Part shown: piece by piece, positions 1 to 11,000 of the stretch
Layout: each line of letters opens with the position of its first letter
Numbering within the stretch: position 1 is the first letter of the stretch
Assembly: GCA_013396995.1 (NCBI GenBank)
Contig: VWZP01002396.1
Location: forward strand, 811,544-875,543
Direction: 5' to 3'
DNA length: 64,000 nt
DNA from: Dicaeum eximium
Lineage: Eukaryota; Chordata; Aves; Passeriformes; Dicaeidae
Translations under genes and position numbers: made by a program
The notes under the pieces: model-generated
The model's database searches: none
What the model saw: the letters and a program-made list of their open reading frames with translations, nothing else
Told to the model about the DNA's origin: nothing

Positions 1-124
1 TTGGCTCCCCATAACCTTGTTCCCAGAGGTTTTTGAAGCCATCAGAAGGTGTTTGCTTGTACTTGCCAGCGATGTTAAACTAATGGGGCTGTCCTGCCGT
101 AGCTCATCCTTCATCCCTCTCAAA

Positions 125-148
125 GAAAAGAAAAAAAAAAAAAAAAAA
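125..148. repeat. Poly-A tract
   Basis: A nearly pure A run, broken by a few G near its start, lies upstream of the CpG island. It could be the remnant of a retroposed tail, but no element body is recognisable beside it. Confidence 0.7.
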
Positions 149-206
149 GCCGCACATTTTAGAGAACGCAGCGCCTGAAAGGGGAAAGGGCAAATATATT
201 TCATGA

Positions 207-220
207 GTTGACATGTCAAC
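207..220. promoter_or_regulatory. Perfect 14-bp palindrome resembling an RFX X-box
   Basis: GTTGACATGTCAAC equals its own reverse complement. It lies about 290 bases upstream of the first donor, at the edge of the CpG island. It fits the RFX X-box pattern GTNRCC-N(0-3)-RGYAAC except for one mismatch in each half. It also contains TGACA/TGTCA halves suited to MEIS/TGIF factors, so the factor is uncertain. Confidence 0.3.
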
Positions 221-464
221 GACATTTGCACTTGAGGACCTGCACGGGCCCGGGGTGACACGGCATCAATTCACAGACGCTTGGGGCACCTGTGAGGGGC
301 CAGCAAAGGCTCTGCGACAGCCTCGGCCATTTGCGAGTGACTTGGAGCGGGGCCGGGGACCGCGGGCAGCGCGGCCCTCACCAACCCCCAGCAGCCCGCA
401 GCCCTGAGGGGCCGCCGCCGGTGACCCCGAGCTGGAACCGGCCCTCAGGGGCCGCCCGGCGCCG

Positions 465-472
465 CCCCGCCC
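465..472 (-). promoter_or_regulatory. GC box (Sp/KLF-type site)
   Basis: CCCCGCCC on the + strand (GGGGCGGG on the -) lies ten bases before the YY1-type element in the CpG island. GC boxes are common by chance in such DNA, so only position and company support it. Confidence 0.4.
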
Positions 473-474
473 GC

Positions 475-485
475 GCCGCCATCTT
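475..485 (-). promoter_or_regulatory. YY1-type core promoter element
   Basis: GCCGCCATCTT on the + strand is AAGATGGCGGC on the - strand, the canonical YY1 site found just downstream of start sites in many CpG-island promoters. It sits inside the presumed first exon, about 26 bases before the donor, which is a usual place for it. Confidence 0.6.
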
Positions 486-554
486 CAACGGCCCCGCCGC
501 CCTCACACAGGTGAGACCCGGCGGGGACGGACCTCCCCGGGCTCGGCGGCCCCG

Positions 555-693
555 GCCCCTGTCCTGACCATGACCCTGACCCCGATCCCGATCCCCGACC
601 TCGATCTCCGATCCCCGATCTCTGATCCCCGACCCCGTCCTGACCCCGGCCCCGAGCCCCATCCTGACCCCGGCCCCGGCCCCGGCTCCGGNG
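555..693. repeat. C-rich degenerate short tandem repeat in the CpG island
   Basis: Units close to GATCCC, GACCCC and GGCCCC repeat from just after the first donor to about 693. The + strand is C-rich, so the - strand is G-rich. An undetermined base (N) at 692 falls in the purest part, which suggests the assembly struggled here. Confidence 0.75.
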
Positions 694-3600
694 TCGTGGG
701 TCTTGTGTCAAAGCGTTTTGTGGTCCAATTTTTATGAAACCAAAGCCTCGATTTTAAGTTATTTTCCCCTTAATTCTTCACGTTGTGCATAAAAGCTGTG
801 CCGCTTCGCCCGCTGGAGCACGAGTAGTCTTGCAATAGCTTATTAATGGTCTTTCTGCTCATTTATTATGCTAACTTGTATATTGAGAAAATATATAGTG
901 GTGTTACAAACTCAGCTTTAAATATTTAATATGTGGAATTCATTTGTCTGGGAGATACTAAAACCCTTCATCAGTGATGAACTGCTTTCCCTGGCGTGTC
1001 CCAGGCACCATAAATCAGCTCTGGCTTTGGGCCCACGATGGTGAGTTATATGTATGAATAGTCTTGGGTCTAAGCCTGTGTGCCCTGCCAAAAATAGTGT
1101 ATTCGTGTCATTTTTCAATGCAAATTAGTAGTATGTGCAAATTCACTTTATTTTGCTTCACGGATATTTCTTTGGAATTAAAAAATCTTAAATAAACATA
1201 GCTTTTCCAACACTGGGATATTGATCAGAAAGTTGTATTCATATACTTATGTAAATAGTGCCTTTTAAGTAAGGGACTAACCTTGACTATGGAGGGTTTT
1301 AGGTCTGTGTGAGTCTGTCCATCCCTGTCTCTCCTGGATTTAGAACAGTGCTTAGTACAAAATAGGTTAAGAAAACATGAAGGTCTGTTTGCATTTGCTC
1401 TTCATTAAATACTCCTTTTGCTTGTTACTTTCAAAGGACCAATTGTTGGAATCTGGGGCTACATAAACACCAAATATTATTGAAATATACATAAGAAGCT
1501 GTCATAGAATGGAGATATTTTTGTGGAGTCCTGAGTGGCTTGGGTGAATGGAAGGAATAAGGGGCCCTTTGGATACTGCTACTTTATTGTTGATGTAAGA
1601 AGCATGGTGAAACTAATGATGAAAGTCACCTTACAAACCAAGACAACACAAGGTAAATTCGGATAGGAATCTATTCAAAGATAAATACCTTCCATTGTTG
1701 CTTAAATTTATAAATTACATTCTTGATTATTTGTCTTGATTATTTGTTGACTGGTACTTTAGGCTTGTAATTCCAGTTGGACAGACATACATGGTTCATG
1801 GTACATGATTTAGGGCAATAAAAAAATAATTTTGATCTGTGACTGAAAAATGAGAAAGCTACTAGTTTATGGCATTCTACAAAGATGTCATAAAATACCT
1901 ATTTATTCCATAACTATGCTAAAAATTGAGGACTTGCATTTCAAATTGCCATTGATTTTTATTAAAATAGTCCCTCTGGATTTTAAGTGCTCTTAAATTT
2001 TAGATTTTCTGGAGGGACTGGGAAGAGAAAAGGTGAAAAGATGAAAAATACCACAACTATCAATTTTCCAGACCATTCTCTCCTTTAAGAATAGCTTAGA
2101 CAATAATACTTGATGCATAATGAAAGCACTTTTTAGCATTACCTCAGCAATTACATGACAAATATGTCATTCACTTAATGGTTTTAGTGGCTACTAATCT
2201 TAATAGCAAAGGCAATTTCTAGTCTTCATGTGTAGTAATGAAATTTGGTAAGTTATAATTAACCAATATATGAGCAAAGATGTATTGCAGTGTCACTTGC
2301 AGTATTTTTCCTGCCTTAATGAAAAAGACACTGACATTTCGCTGATTTCACAGAGGTGTTACTAATACAACTTTGTAGCTGAATGACTTGTCCAAACACA
2401 AATGCGTATAAACTTTGGGTCGGTTTACCTCCCACTGAAGTTAGGAAGAGCCACCTGATTATGAATTTGGTACTTAAAACAGTCATCCGTTTTCTGAGTC
2501 TGCATAAAATATGTTCTGCAAATTAGCAGATAAGCTACCTTGTCCATATGAATATCAGTTTAAAACACAACAGCATTGATGACAAATTTTAAGCCAGAAT
2601 ACTGGTAGTAGTCCATTAAAGAGATGAGTTTTTTTTTTCAGTCTCAAAACTTAAAACTTTTTAAACAGTGACTTTGAGATCAGAATTCCTCACATTTATT
2701 TAGTCCTAATATTTTTCCTGAGATGTAACAAGGCATAACAGAACTGCAGAATATGTGAGGGCTGTGCTAGGTGCATGATGCTTGGCAAGCCTGAAACTGA
2801 TCTTTAAAGCAAAAGTTAGAGAAAATGCTTAGATCCAAGGAAAAAGCAGTGTATTCCTTTGCATCTCCTTCACTTAAAATTAATAATAAATAAAAACTGG
2901 GGGATGGTGAAATCCTCAGTCCTAGAATGACAAGAGCCTCAGAGTGTGAGTTACAGAGATCCACTCATCATAAATATGTCCTGCAGGAGGCCTTGGCTCT
3001 TGTCTCTCATTCACTACAGGTCCTTCACACTCTGCTCTGGCAAAGGGAATCAAAACAGGAGGTCACTGAAATTAGTATCATGGTGCCACTATGTCTCACT
3101 AAGACATGAATCATACAATTTTGAACAGTTCTGGCTTGTTTAAGGGCTGTAGATAATAACAAAGATAGGGCTGCAGACAGAAAAATGAATAGTGATTCTG
3201 GAAATAAGTCATCTTTATTTAGAGAAAAGTGTCTAATACAGTTGCTTTAGAAGTGCATTCTTCAAAAGGTATTTCTAAAATGTGTAGTTCATAATTAAGT
3301 AGCTCAATATAACTATTCATTAGTAGTAATTTTAAAATATATGCCAACAGGTGGAAAAACTGTATAGAAAATGGTCTAAAACATAGGATAATGCAACTGG
3401 TGTTTTAGAAGTGCAGTGACCATATTAGTTACATTTGATCAAAATGCTAATTACAAGTTTTGATAGCCCTGTTACAAAAGCTGTGGTTTTTACATTTCAT
3501 TGTCCTTATAACCAAAAAAATTTAAGTGAACTAATATTTCTGGCAACAGAGTGGGATAAATTTACAATATCTGATTTTTTCCATTTTTATTTTATTTACA

Positions 3601-4304
3601 GACAATTTTAAGATTTAATTGTTGCTGATTAAAATAAATGTGGATAAATATCAATAGATTTTATCACATTTTCATAAATTAATGATTATTTACTTTTTCA
3701 AGTAGAATGCTGCCCTAATCCTTTAAATGGATTAATTCTTCATGAACTCATGCATATTGTCACTGAATTTCTAGTTCATTTGTAGCATATATGTTTTCAT
3801 AATTTTTTTTAACTTTGTTACTTCTTGGTTGTGAGAGCTGAACTGTTCATTATGAGAAGCTGTATTTATAATCACCTGATCAGCATATTGTTTCTATTTG
3901 TTAAAAAACTGGTTGCAGTCTGAAAAAATATCCAGTAATTTAAAATAACTTAATTCTGAAGTTGTTTGTACCCAAACTGAACATGAACAGAACAAAGTAT
4001 ATCAAATAAAAGTGAGGCAGAGTTTTATGAAAGGATTATGATTTATGATTTTTCTGTGAGTTGAGGAGCACTCTCAGTTCTCAGTGAAGGTGCCTGTTGT
4101 CTCTCGTGGCTGATTCTCCTGTCTTTGGAGAGTGACAACTTCCTTTTTTCAGGGTCTCTTCACTTTCTGTTGATGGCAGGTGAGCCCCCAGACACTCAGC
4201 CTGATCAAAGAGGAGCGTGGGAGGCTTCCAGTGTCAGCCCCTTCCCTTGCCACTGCTCCGATTGTGTGACTGCAGACATCTCTTCATTCACAGTGACTTG
4301 AGCA

Positions 4305-4404
4305 GCCCTCAGATAACTTGTGAAGTGCTTGGTTTGAGTCTTAAAATAATCAGCCTGAGCCCTCAGATAACTGAAGTGCTTGGTTTTACAGTAATCAGCC
4401 TCAG
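4305..4404. repeat. Imperfect tandem duplication, two units of about 50 bp
   Basis: Two adjacent copies begin GCCCTCAGATAACT and end near AATCAGCCT (4305-4358 and 4359-4404). The second has lost about eight bases. Open frames over it on either strand are by-products of the repeat and have no family resemblance. Confidence 0.75.
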
Positions 4405-4821
4405 AAAAGAGTGCTGAATCTGAAAGAAGAGAACTTGACTCAGAAGTCTCTGCCAAATACCTCTAGATGGAGAGATTTCTGTTGCAGCTGTTCCATGTTT
4501 CTACTTTGCGATATTGAATCTTAAGCTCCTCTTTAATGGATTCTAATGTTTTCCCAGTGGGCACTTGGGACCAAAGAACAATAAAAAAAGTATGTGTTAA
4601 AGATTATTTTAAGTGTTTTTAAAGAATTAGAAAGTCATCATTGATTAAAAATAAGGACTGACATAAAATTACTAGTTTTACTTGGAAATAGGAAAAGGCC
4701 CTGATTACTTGATGCACAAAGAGAATTTTTTCCAAGACAGTGTCAATATTAGTATTATTTGGTGTTAATTCTTTTGCAATAGCACACTGATGTAGTTGAT
4801 GTACATGTCTACTCAGAAAAG

Positions 4822-4853
4822 TACTTCACAATACTATACAATACTTCACAATA
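4822..4853. repeat. Short direct repeat, 20-bp spacing
   Basis: TACTTCACAATA occurs at 4822 and again at 4842, with related sequence between. It lies about 90 bases before the exon 2 acceptor and is probably a slippage product. Confidence 0.6.
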
Positions 4854-4943
4854 GTATTCACATATTTTTAAATATGGCTGGAGTGTCATTATAGGATTTT
4901 TTTAATGTCAAATTCTATATATAGTTGTTTTTTTGTTTTTCAG

Positions 4944-5031
4944 CATAGCTTGCAAGTGTCTTTACTGATTGAGAAGCTAAAATTATTTCCTGCCTATGAA
5001 AGCTGGAAAAATGTTCAGAAACCACTATCAG
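4944..5031 (+). CDS. CFAP20DC: CFAP20DC exon 2: 5' UTR plus start codon (coding 5011-5031)
   Basis: A long T-rich tract and CAG end at 4943, and the donor gtaaaa starts at 5032. ATG at 5011 opens MFRNHYQ, which joins in phase 0 to GGRFVEIF in exon 3 and matches the short N-terminus known for this family. An in-frame ATG at 4996 would add five residues (MKAGK). Its context is weak (C at -3), while 5011 has A at -3. A stop (TAA) at 4978 closes the frame upstream. I choose 5011 because family proteins begin there. Confidence 0.82.
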
Positions 5032-8000
5032 GTAAAACAGAAATAATTCTAATTTTTACACAGTTTCATTTAATCTCTGAGAGAGTTCAAGTAAAATAGC
5101 TTATCCTGAGATGCAAAAAGTCCAGCTACAGGAGTGCTTTGGAGTGTTTCATAATTCAGTATTTTTATAGAAGTGTTATGAAGTAGTGAGTAGCTGCTGA
5201 TGCTGTCAGGTCTAGAACAGTCACAGTGTGAGTTTGCCAGAGGTTTTTGTCTTTTCCCTTGTGGGCCAGGGAAGGCACATCTGCTTCCACGCAGTCATGG
5301 AAGGAGTCCTAGCTCCTAAGGTGTAGTCAGAAAAGGTGATTGGTTTATTGCCTTGGTCCAGCACAAACTTGTGACAACAGCAGTCGCAACATTTGGAACT
5401 TGATTATCCCTTCTACTCTTTCCTGACCCCTTTTTCTACCCCACTTTGCCCTCCCTTTCTCTGCACCAGTCCCACCGTGAGAGAACAGCCCACTCCAACT
5501 ACATTTTCCCCACTGGTCCCAGATGTGCTACTTCTGTACCCAAAATTGATACTTCTGATGCTGTTCCCTAGGCTGTCTCAGCTTTTCATGGAATTTCTGA
5601 TGCCTAGCTGCCACTGGCTTTGCAGATTTGTGCTCCCCAAAGATGCCCCATAATCCTCTGTTGATTGTGGAGTTTGGCAGTTTCCTGCCTAACTTCACTG
5701 GGGCCCCTCGTGAGACCACAGGACCAGTAACTTTTGTCAGCAAAAGTTGCATCACTGTTTGTTTGACATTTTCTCATGTCATGTCTGGTATTTTTCCATG
5801 TCCTGTTCAGTTTAACCTCAAATCAGGGCCAGCTCAAGGACTGTGCTATTAACAAAATGTATTTATAAAGATGGAAGAAAAAGCCACTTGTTTAAGATTT
5901 GCTGCAAGCACATACAGCTTGGCAGTTAAAAATCTTTTTTAACTTTTGAAGAGCTTGATCCTGTAGTCCTTAAATAAATCAAGTAACTTGGAAATTTGAT
6001 AGTATACCATATTAAAAAAACTCATCCATTCTAAGTTTAAAAAATATTTTGAGTGCAGTTTATGGAATGCCATTTTGAATTTCCTGAGAACTTACTAAGT
6101 CCAGTCACTGGGATCAGCCATGTGGCTGGAGCTGCCAGGTGTGTGTGGGCAGAGGAAAATACCTAATTCATATACAGTGCAGAGTTGATGTTCTCTGAAA
6201 AACTAATCTGAGGAGCATTTCCTTTGCTTGCCCCTCTTGCTCATTCTGACTTGCAGGCAATTGCTTGGGCAGCTGAGCATAAAGAGAATTGGGGAGTGCA
6301 GGCAACTAGAAATGAGAAGGGAATGGCAGAGTTGTAATGATTGATTAGGTCAACCATGCTGCTGAAAAATGCTTAGCAAAGTGTAGACTCTGTGCATCAG
6401 ATGTCACAAAAAACATGACATCAAATGGCAAAAATCTAGAGGCAAGTAATTCCCTAAGCAGAGGTGAGAAAGCAAACCTCCCCAGGAGCCTGTGTTTAGA
6501 TTCCTGGATGTCCCATAGGGCACGTGCTCTGTGTCAGGAGTTTTCACCTGATGGGGACATCCATGATAATCTTTTTCCAGTAATAATTCTCTGTTGCCTC
6601 ATGAAGGCTGTAGCTCTTACCCTCAGTATGTTCCCATACTGACTGGAACAGGTCTACTCACAAGCCACTTAAGTTGCCCCAGAAAAGTTGGTAAATTTTT
6701 GCTTGGTCAAATCAGGCTGGAATTTGGTAACTAGTGGAAAAGTTACTGCAAAATATATAGGCAGAGCCATTCACATATGTAGACAAATGAAGTGTAAACT
6801 TCATTTCAGCTGGAAATCAGACAAAATATCCAATCTGCAATATCTCTTATGTTTTAGCAATGTTTTAAAACTCACCTCATTTGGCAAATTGTAGAAATAA
6901 ATCTCACCCAAATATAAATTAGTCATCTCTGGCATGGTTTTAGAATATCTGCAATCATTTTGCTTTTTAGAAAATGACATTATAGATAGGATAATTTAAA
7001 ATACTCCATGGTATTCCTTCAATTTTATCTTCTGATCCTCTACTAAAGCCAAGTATTGACTACATGAATTGACATGTTGTAGTAGTCTGGAAACTGTTAT
7101 TGATCTTCTGCTGTCTGACTGATCAGTAATACTGACAATGGTGATGGTGTGATACAGAGAGATTCTTAGGTTCTCATCTTGACCCTTGATAATTTAGTGC
7201 TGAGCATTTGACTGGGTGATGTATCCTTAAACCATTTTATCATAGGGGGGCCGCTTTGTTGAAATATTCAGTGCTCAAGGAAAGAACCCAGGAGCAAAAT
7301 GGAAGATCTTTGGCAACCCATCGGCTATATCAAAAGTAAGTTTTTAAAGAAATCTATAAAAGCTAGAGTATAAACCAGAAAAATGTGAATGAAGCTTAAA
7401 ATTAGAAGGTAATGAGGGCTTTGACCTGACAGTGGAGTTGTCACTTGCAGTTCTGTCATTATGGCAGACTAAATGACTACTTAAATTACTTCTATATGCC
7501 TCCTTGCAGACTGAGTCACAGTGTAATTTTATAGTTTAAATATTTAGAAAGTCATTTTGATATTCTGGTAACCAATGAATTGAGCTTTGCTCACTGAATC
7601 ATGAGTCCTGTTTGTCAGCATTATTTGTTCATAAAACAGACAAGTAAAGGACATATTTGTGTGGATTATATTTTTGCCATCAAATATGAGCTGGTCATAC
7701 TTCCAGTGCCATCTGCATTTTCTGATTTTAAAAAAAGTAGCTTTGCCTGTTAGTAGCATGGTTGGTTGTCAGGAGGAGAATTCTGTCAGGATGCTTATGT
7801 TTCTTGTTCCTTTTTGTAGGAATATGACAAAGAACTAAAAGGCTTTGTTTTTGTACTTGAAGGAAACAGTCTAATCAACAAAATGAAGCTACCAAGGGAA
7901 ACCAAACAAACTTGTGAGTATCAAAGAATTAAATGTCTGTGAGGCTGTTCTGATAATTACCTCAAGTATTTAATTAAGTATACAGTCTCCCAATTGCGCT

Positions 8001-11000
8001 GGAACTTTGTATACTCTTCTAAAAGAAAAGATACTATATATGCAAATCTGATTTGAAGTTTTACGGTGTCATTTGACCCTCAAAAGAAGAAAGTTCTGAT
8101 TTGTCATTCTTTAGAAGAGGAGCCAGTGTTGCTGTTCAGGCTTGTGAAGTCAATGAAAAGCAGCCTGTATCATCCCTGATGGAATATCTGAGAAAACAAC
8201 ATATGGTTCAATTCAGACAGCTATGTACTATTTTCCCTTGATAGGGAGCTACCTGAAATTTTTTGTTTCCTCCCTCAGTCAAATTCCTTTGCTATTATTC
8301 TAAACATCAGAAGCCTCCACTGAGCAGTGTTGTCATGATCTGAATTGCACTCTTACCCAAGAGGTTTTTTGAATTTGCTTAGCAAGGTGTACATTGTCAC
8401 CAATGAGTGCAAGTTTAACATGACTATAAGATAATCTTGATAGGACAGTATTACTTAATTTTATAATTCTTATGGGATATTTACTGTCTTCATGCTCTTG
8501 GAATGCAAAAATTGTAAGCTAAAAAAAAAGGTTCCTTTTTGAGAAGTGGCTTTCATGAGAATTCCACCAAAGCCACAGATGGGACTTTTTAAACAATACC
8601 TTTATTGCAGTTTGAATTGGATTTCTTCAGGTTTTTCTCGTGTTCATATGTTGTGTGAACCTTGGGAAATGATGTTGTAGGAGCATAGCATATGGTACAG
8701 AATCGAAATACTGGACGGTGTAACCTGCATCTGCATGCACACAGCACTTTTTATTTCTTTTCCTGTTTCTAGTGGGACTGGTGCAGCAATTTCTGACACT
8801 TCAGATTTTTGTGCCATTGGGAAAAGACTTCTCCACTGAGTTACTGTAAGATGCATTAAATTTCCTTGAATACTTAAAGTGAATTCTTGATTGCAGTCAT
8901 TAATTGTGGTGGCATATTTTGCATTAAAGCATGGTAACTTGTCAAGTCAATAAAAAGTAATTAAGCTAATGAGATCATTATTTCTTAGATGTTTTAAATA
9001 CTGACATTCCTTTGAAGACAGAACAAACTCAAAAAAATCCTGAATGAAGATGATGAAAACTCTGAAGAAATGGAACACAAATTTGTCAAATATATGAAAA
9101 TACTGGTGCATGAAGAATGCCTGAAAATTCATGAGACTTATCCATAAGTCATAGGAGAGAGCTCTTTGGTCCAGGGCAAAAATAAATACATATTCTAATA
9201 TTGGAGGAGAAAAACACAACCAGACAAATGCTAAAAAGCTAGAAAAACAAGTGGAGTGCTTGATTAGTATAATTATTTCCACACAGTGAAGAAAGAGAGG
9301 TACAGCAGAAAGAGACTTTTTTGTTAGCTAGGTGTGAAATGATTTAATAGAGTTTTAAATTTGGGCAGTTGTCTGGCTTTGGACAGCATTTCTCCCCTAG
9401 TGACACCATCTGTTTATATATAAACAGCACAACTCCCTCAGCTTTGTAGCCCATAGAATATCTGAGATTGGATTAATGAAAGAAATATTAGGAAGCCCTG
9501 CAAGAAAAGGTGGGCTGAATGATATCAACTAAATTAGCAATTATATCATGTCAAGTGAAAGAAGGGTTTTATTTTTGTTTGACTTTCTGTAAGTTTGCAT
9601 TTAAAGGGACAAAACAAACAAGATATGTCATGCAGCACATAGAGACCAAACATCAAGTGCCAAACCAAAACCAATATTTGCTTCTCATGGACATTCTGTA
9701 GGCAGGGGCAGAGATTCAGTGACAGGTACAGGAATTCAGTTTTTGTAGTATCATGGTCAGTTTGATTCTTTTGGGTATTTGCCATCTTCTTAACAAGAAC
9801 CTCTTTTCTACTTCTACTACTTTTATTTTTCTCATTGGTTGCTTTTTTTTTTGATAAAAGCATTTTCTATCACCTCTCCCACTCTTACTTGCCTTTTCTC
9901 TTTCCAGCTTATATTTAGACTGTACATTTTCTTCATCTTTTCTTTCTACTTCCTGTTCCCATCTTCACTATGTCCCTCTTATAAAAGCAAATATATGTTC
10001 TTATAATATTCTTAGGTACCTTTATAGATTTAAATACTTGTATTTTTTATTTACTCTATATGTATATATATTATGTAACATATTATGTAATGCATAATAT
10101 ATTGCTATATAATGCATATAATATAAGCTATATTAACTATATTTTCTCTGTAGCTCCAGTTACTTTGAATGAAGATGTTTGTGTCTTAAAAGTGCAATAT
10201 CAGTTTTTTCCCACTTAGTGCAATTGTATGAAAAAGTTAATAAAACCTCTTTAAAAATAATTTTAATACTCTTTTGTATTTTAAATCAACTATAACTTAC
10301 TTGTACCCATAAAGTCCTTCAAGACTAGCAGAATAACAATGTATTATTTTATCCTAGCAGACTTAAGATAATCCAGTAAATAATAAAGACAAGTCCTTCT
10401 TGCCATGTGACTGCCATTCAGTTCCCTTGTTTTCAGATGTTTTGAAAGAAATCTTTTTCTTGTTTGCAGACAGAATGTTGATGGTGTTGTTGCTTCCTGA
10501 AGTTTAATGTTCAAAGATGGTTTCTTACACAATCTGACTACTTAGTGCTGAATCTTTGAGCAGCTTCAAGTGAAAATTGATAGCATGCCAAGCTATGAAA
10601 TTTACTTTATGTAAAAATCACTGACAAGTTTTGTAATAGCTGGGCTTGAAGCTTTATATTACATTTTTTGCTTTCCCATTCTGCAGAGAGATGGAAATAG
10701 GAATTTAGTTTGAGGCTCATCTTCTTTTGCATTCTGTTCAGTGATTGATTTGGTCAGCAAACAAGAATTTCTTCAAGACCATCCATCACTGCTGGCATCA
10801 GCTGAGCTAAACTTTCTAACTTGCTGCTGTCACCAGTCATGCAAGATTCTTGCCATAAATACTGAAATGTGCAAAACACTGTCTATATTAACTGGTTTAT
10901 CTTTTCTTCAGAGGAAATCTAAATAGAATTTTAGATACTTTTTTACGTGGCATGATTAGATGAATACCACCACAGTAACAGTCAATGTATTGATCTGCAT

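Larger units (their letters stand above)
1..329. other. Upstream intergenic flank
   Basis: I see no gene here. There is a poly-A tract at about 129-148 and the palindrome at 207-220. GC content climbs from about 240 into the CpG island. Confidence 0.6.
400..510 (+). other. CFAP20DC: Non-coding exon 1 of CFAP20DC (5' boundary approximate)
   Basis: The GC-rich run ends in CTCACACAG followed by gtgaga at 511, a strong donor, about 30 bases after the YY1-type element. No open frame here joins usefully to exon 2, which carries its own start codon behind an in-frame stop, so I treat this exon as 5' UTR. Its 5' edge is a guess. The 3' edge at 510 is the supported part. Confidence 0.55.
330..700. 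promoter_or_regulatory. CFAP20DC: CpG island and TATA-less promoter of CFAP20DC
   Basis: This is the only strongly GC- and CpG-rich stretch in the window. It lies immediately around the first donor. It contains a GC box (CCCCGCCC, 465-472) and a YY1-type element (475-485), and I see no TATA box. Such islands are typical of ubiquitously poised vertebrate promoters. The exact transcription start cannot be read from sequence. Confidence 0.75.
511..4943 (+). other. CFAP20DC: Intron 1 of CFAP20DC
   Basis: The intron runs from the gtgaga donor after the CpG island to the T-rich acceptor before exon 2. The first 180 bases hold the C-rich repeat. The rest is AT-rich, with a partial local duplication at 4305-4404 and a small 20-base-spaced repeat at 4822-4853. 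No exon or mobile element is recognisable. Confidence 0.6.

Noticed and set aside
188..204. A TATA-like AAATATATTT upstream of the CpG island
   Set aside because: It is too far from the first donor and outside the island, and CpG-island promoters usually lack a TATA box.
4205..4456. An 83-codon - strand frame with repeated residues
   Set aside because: Its repeat comes from the tandem duplication at 4305-4404; there are no signs of selection or family.
8947..9282. A 111-codon hydrophobic - strand frame, as a possible membrane protein
   Set aside because: The hydrophobicity follows from T-rich codons in AT-rich intron DNA; there is no splice context or recognisable motif.
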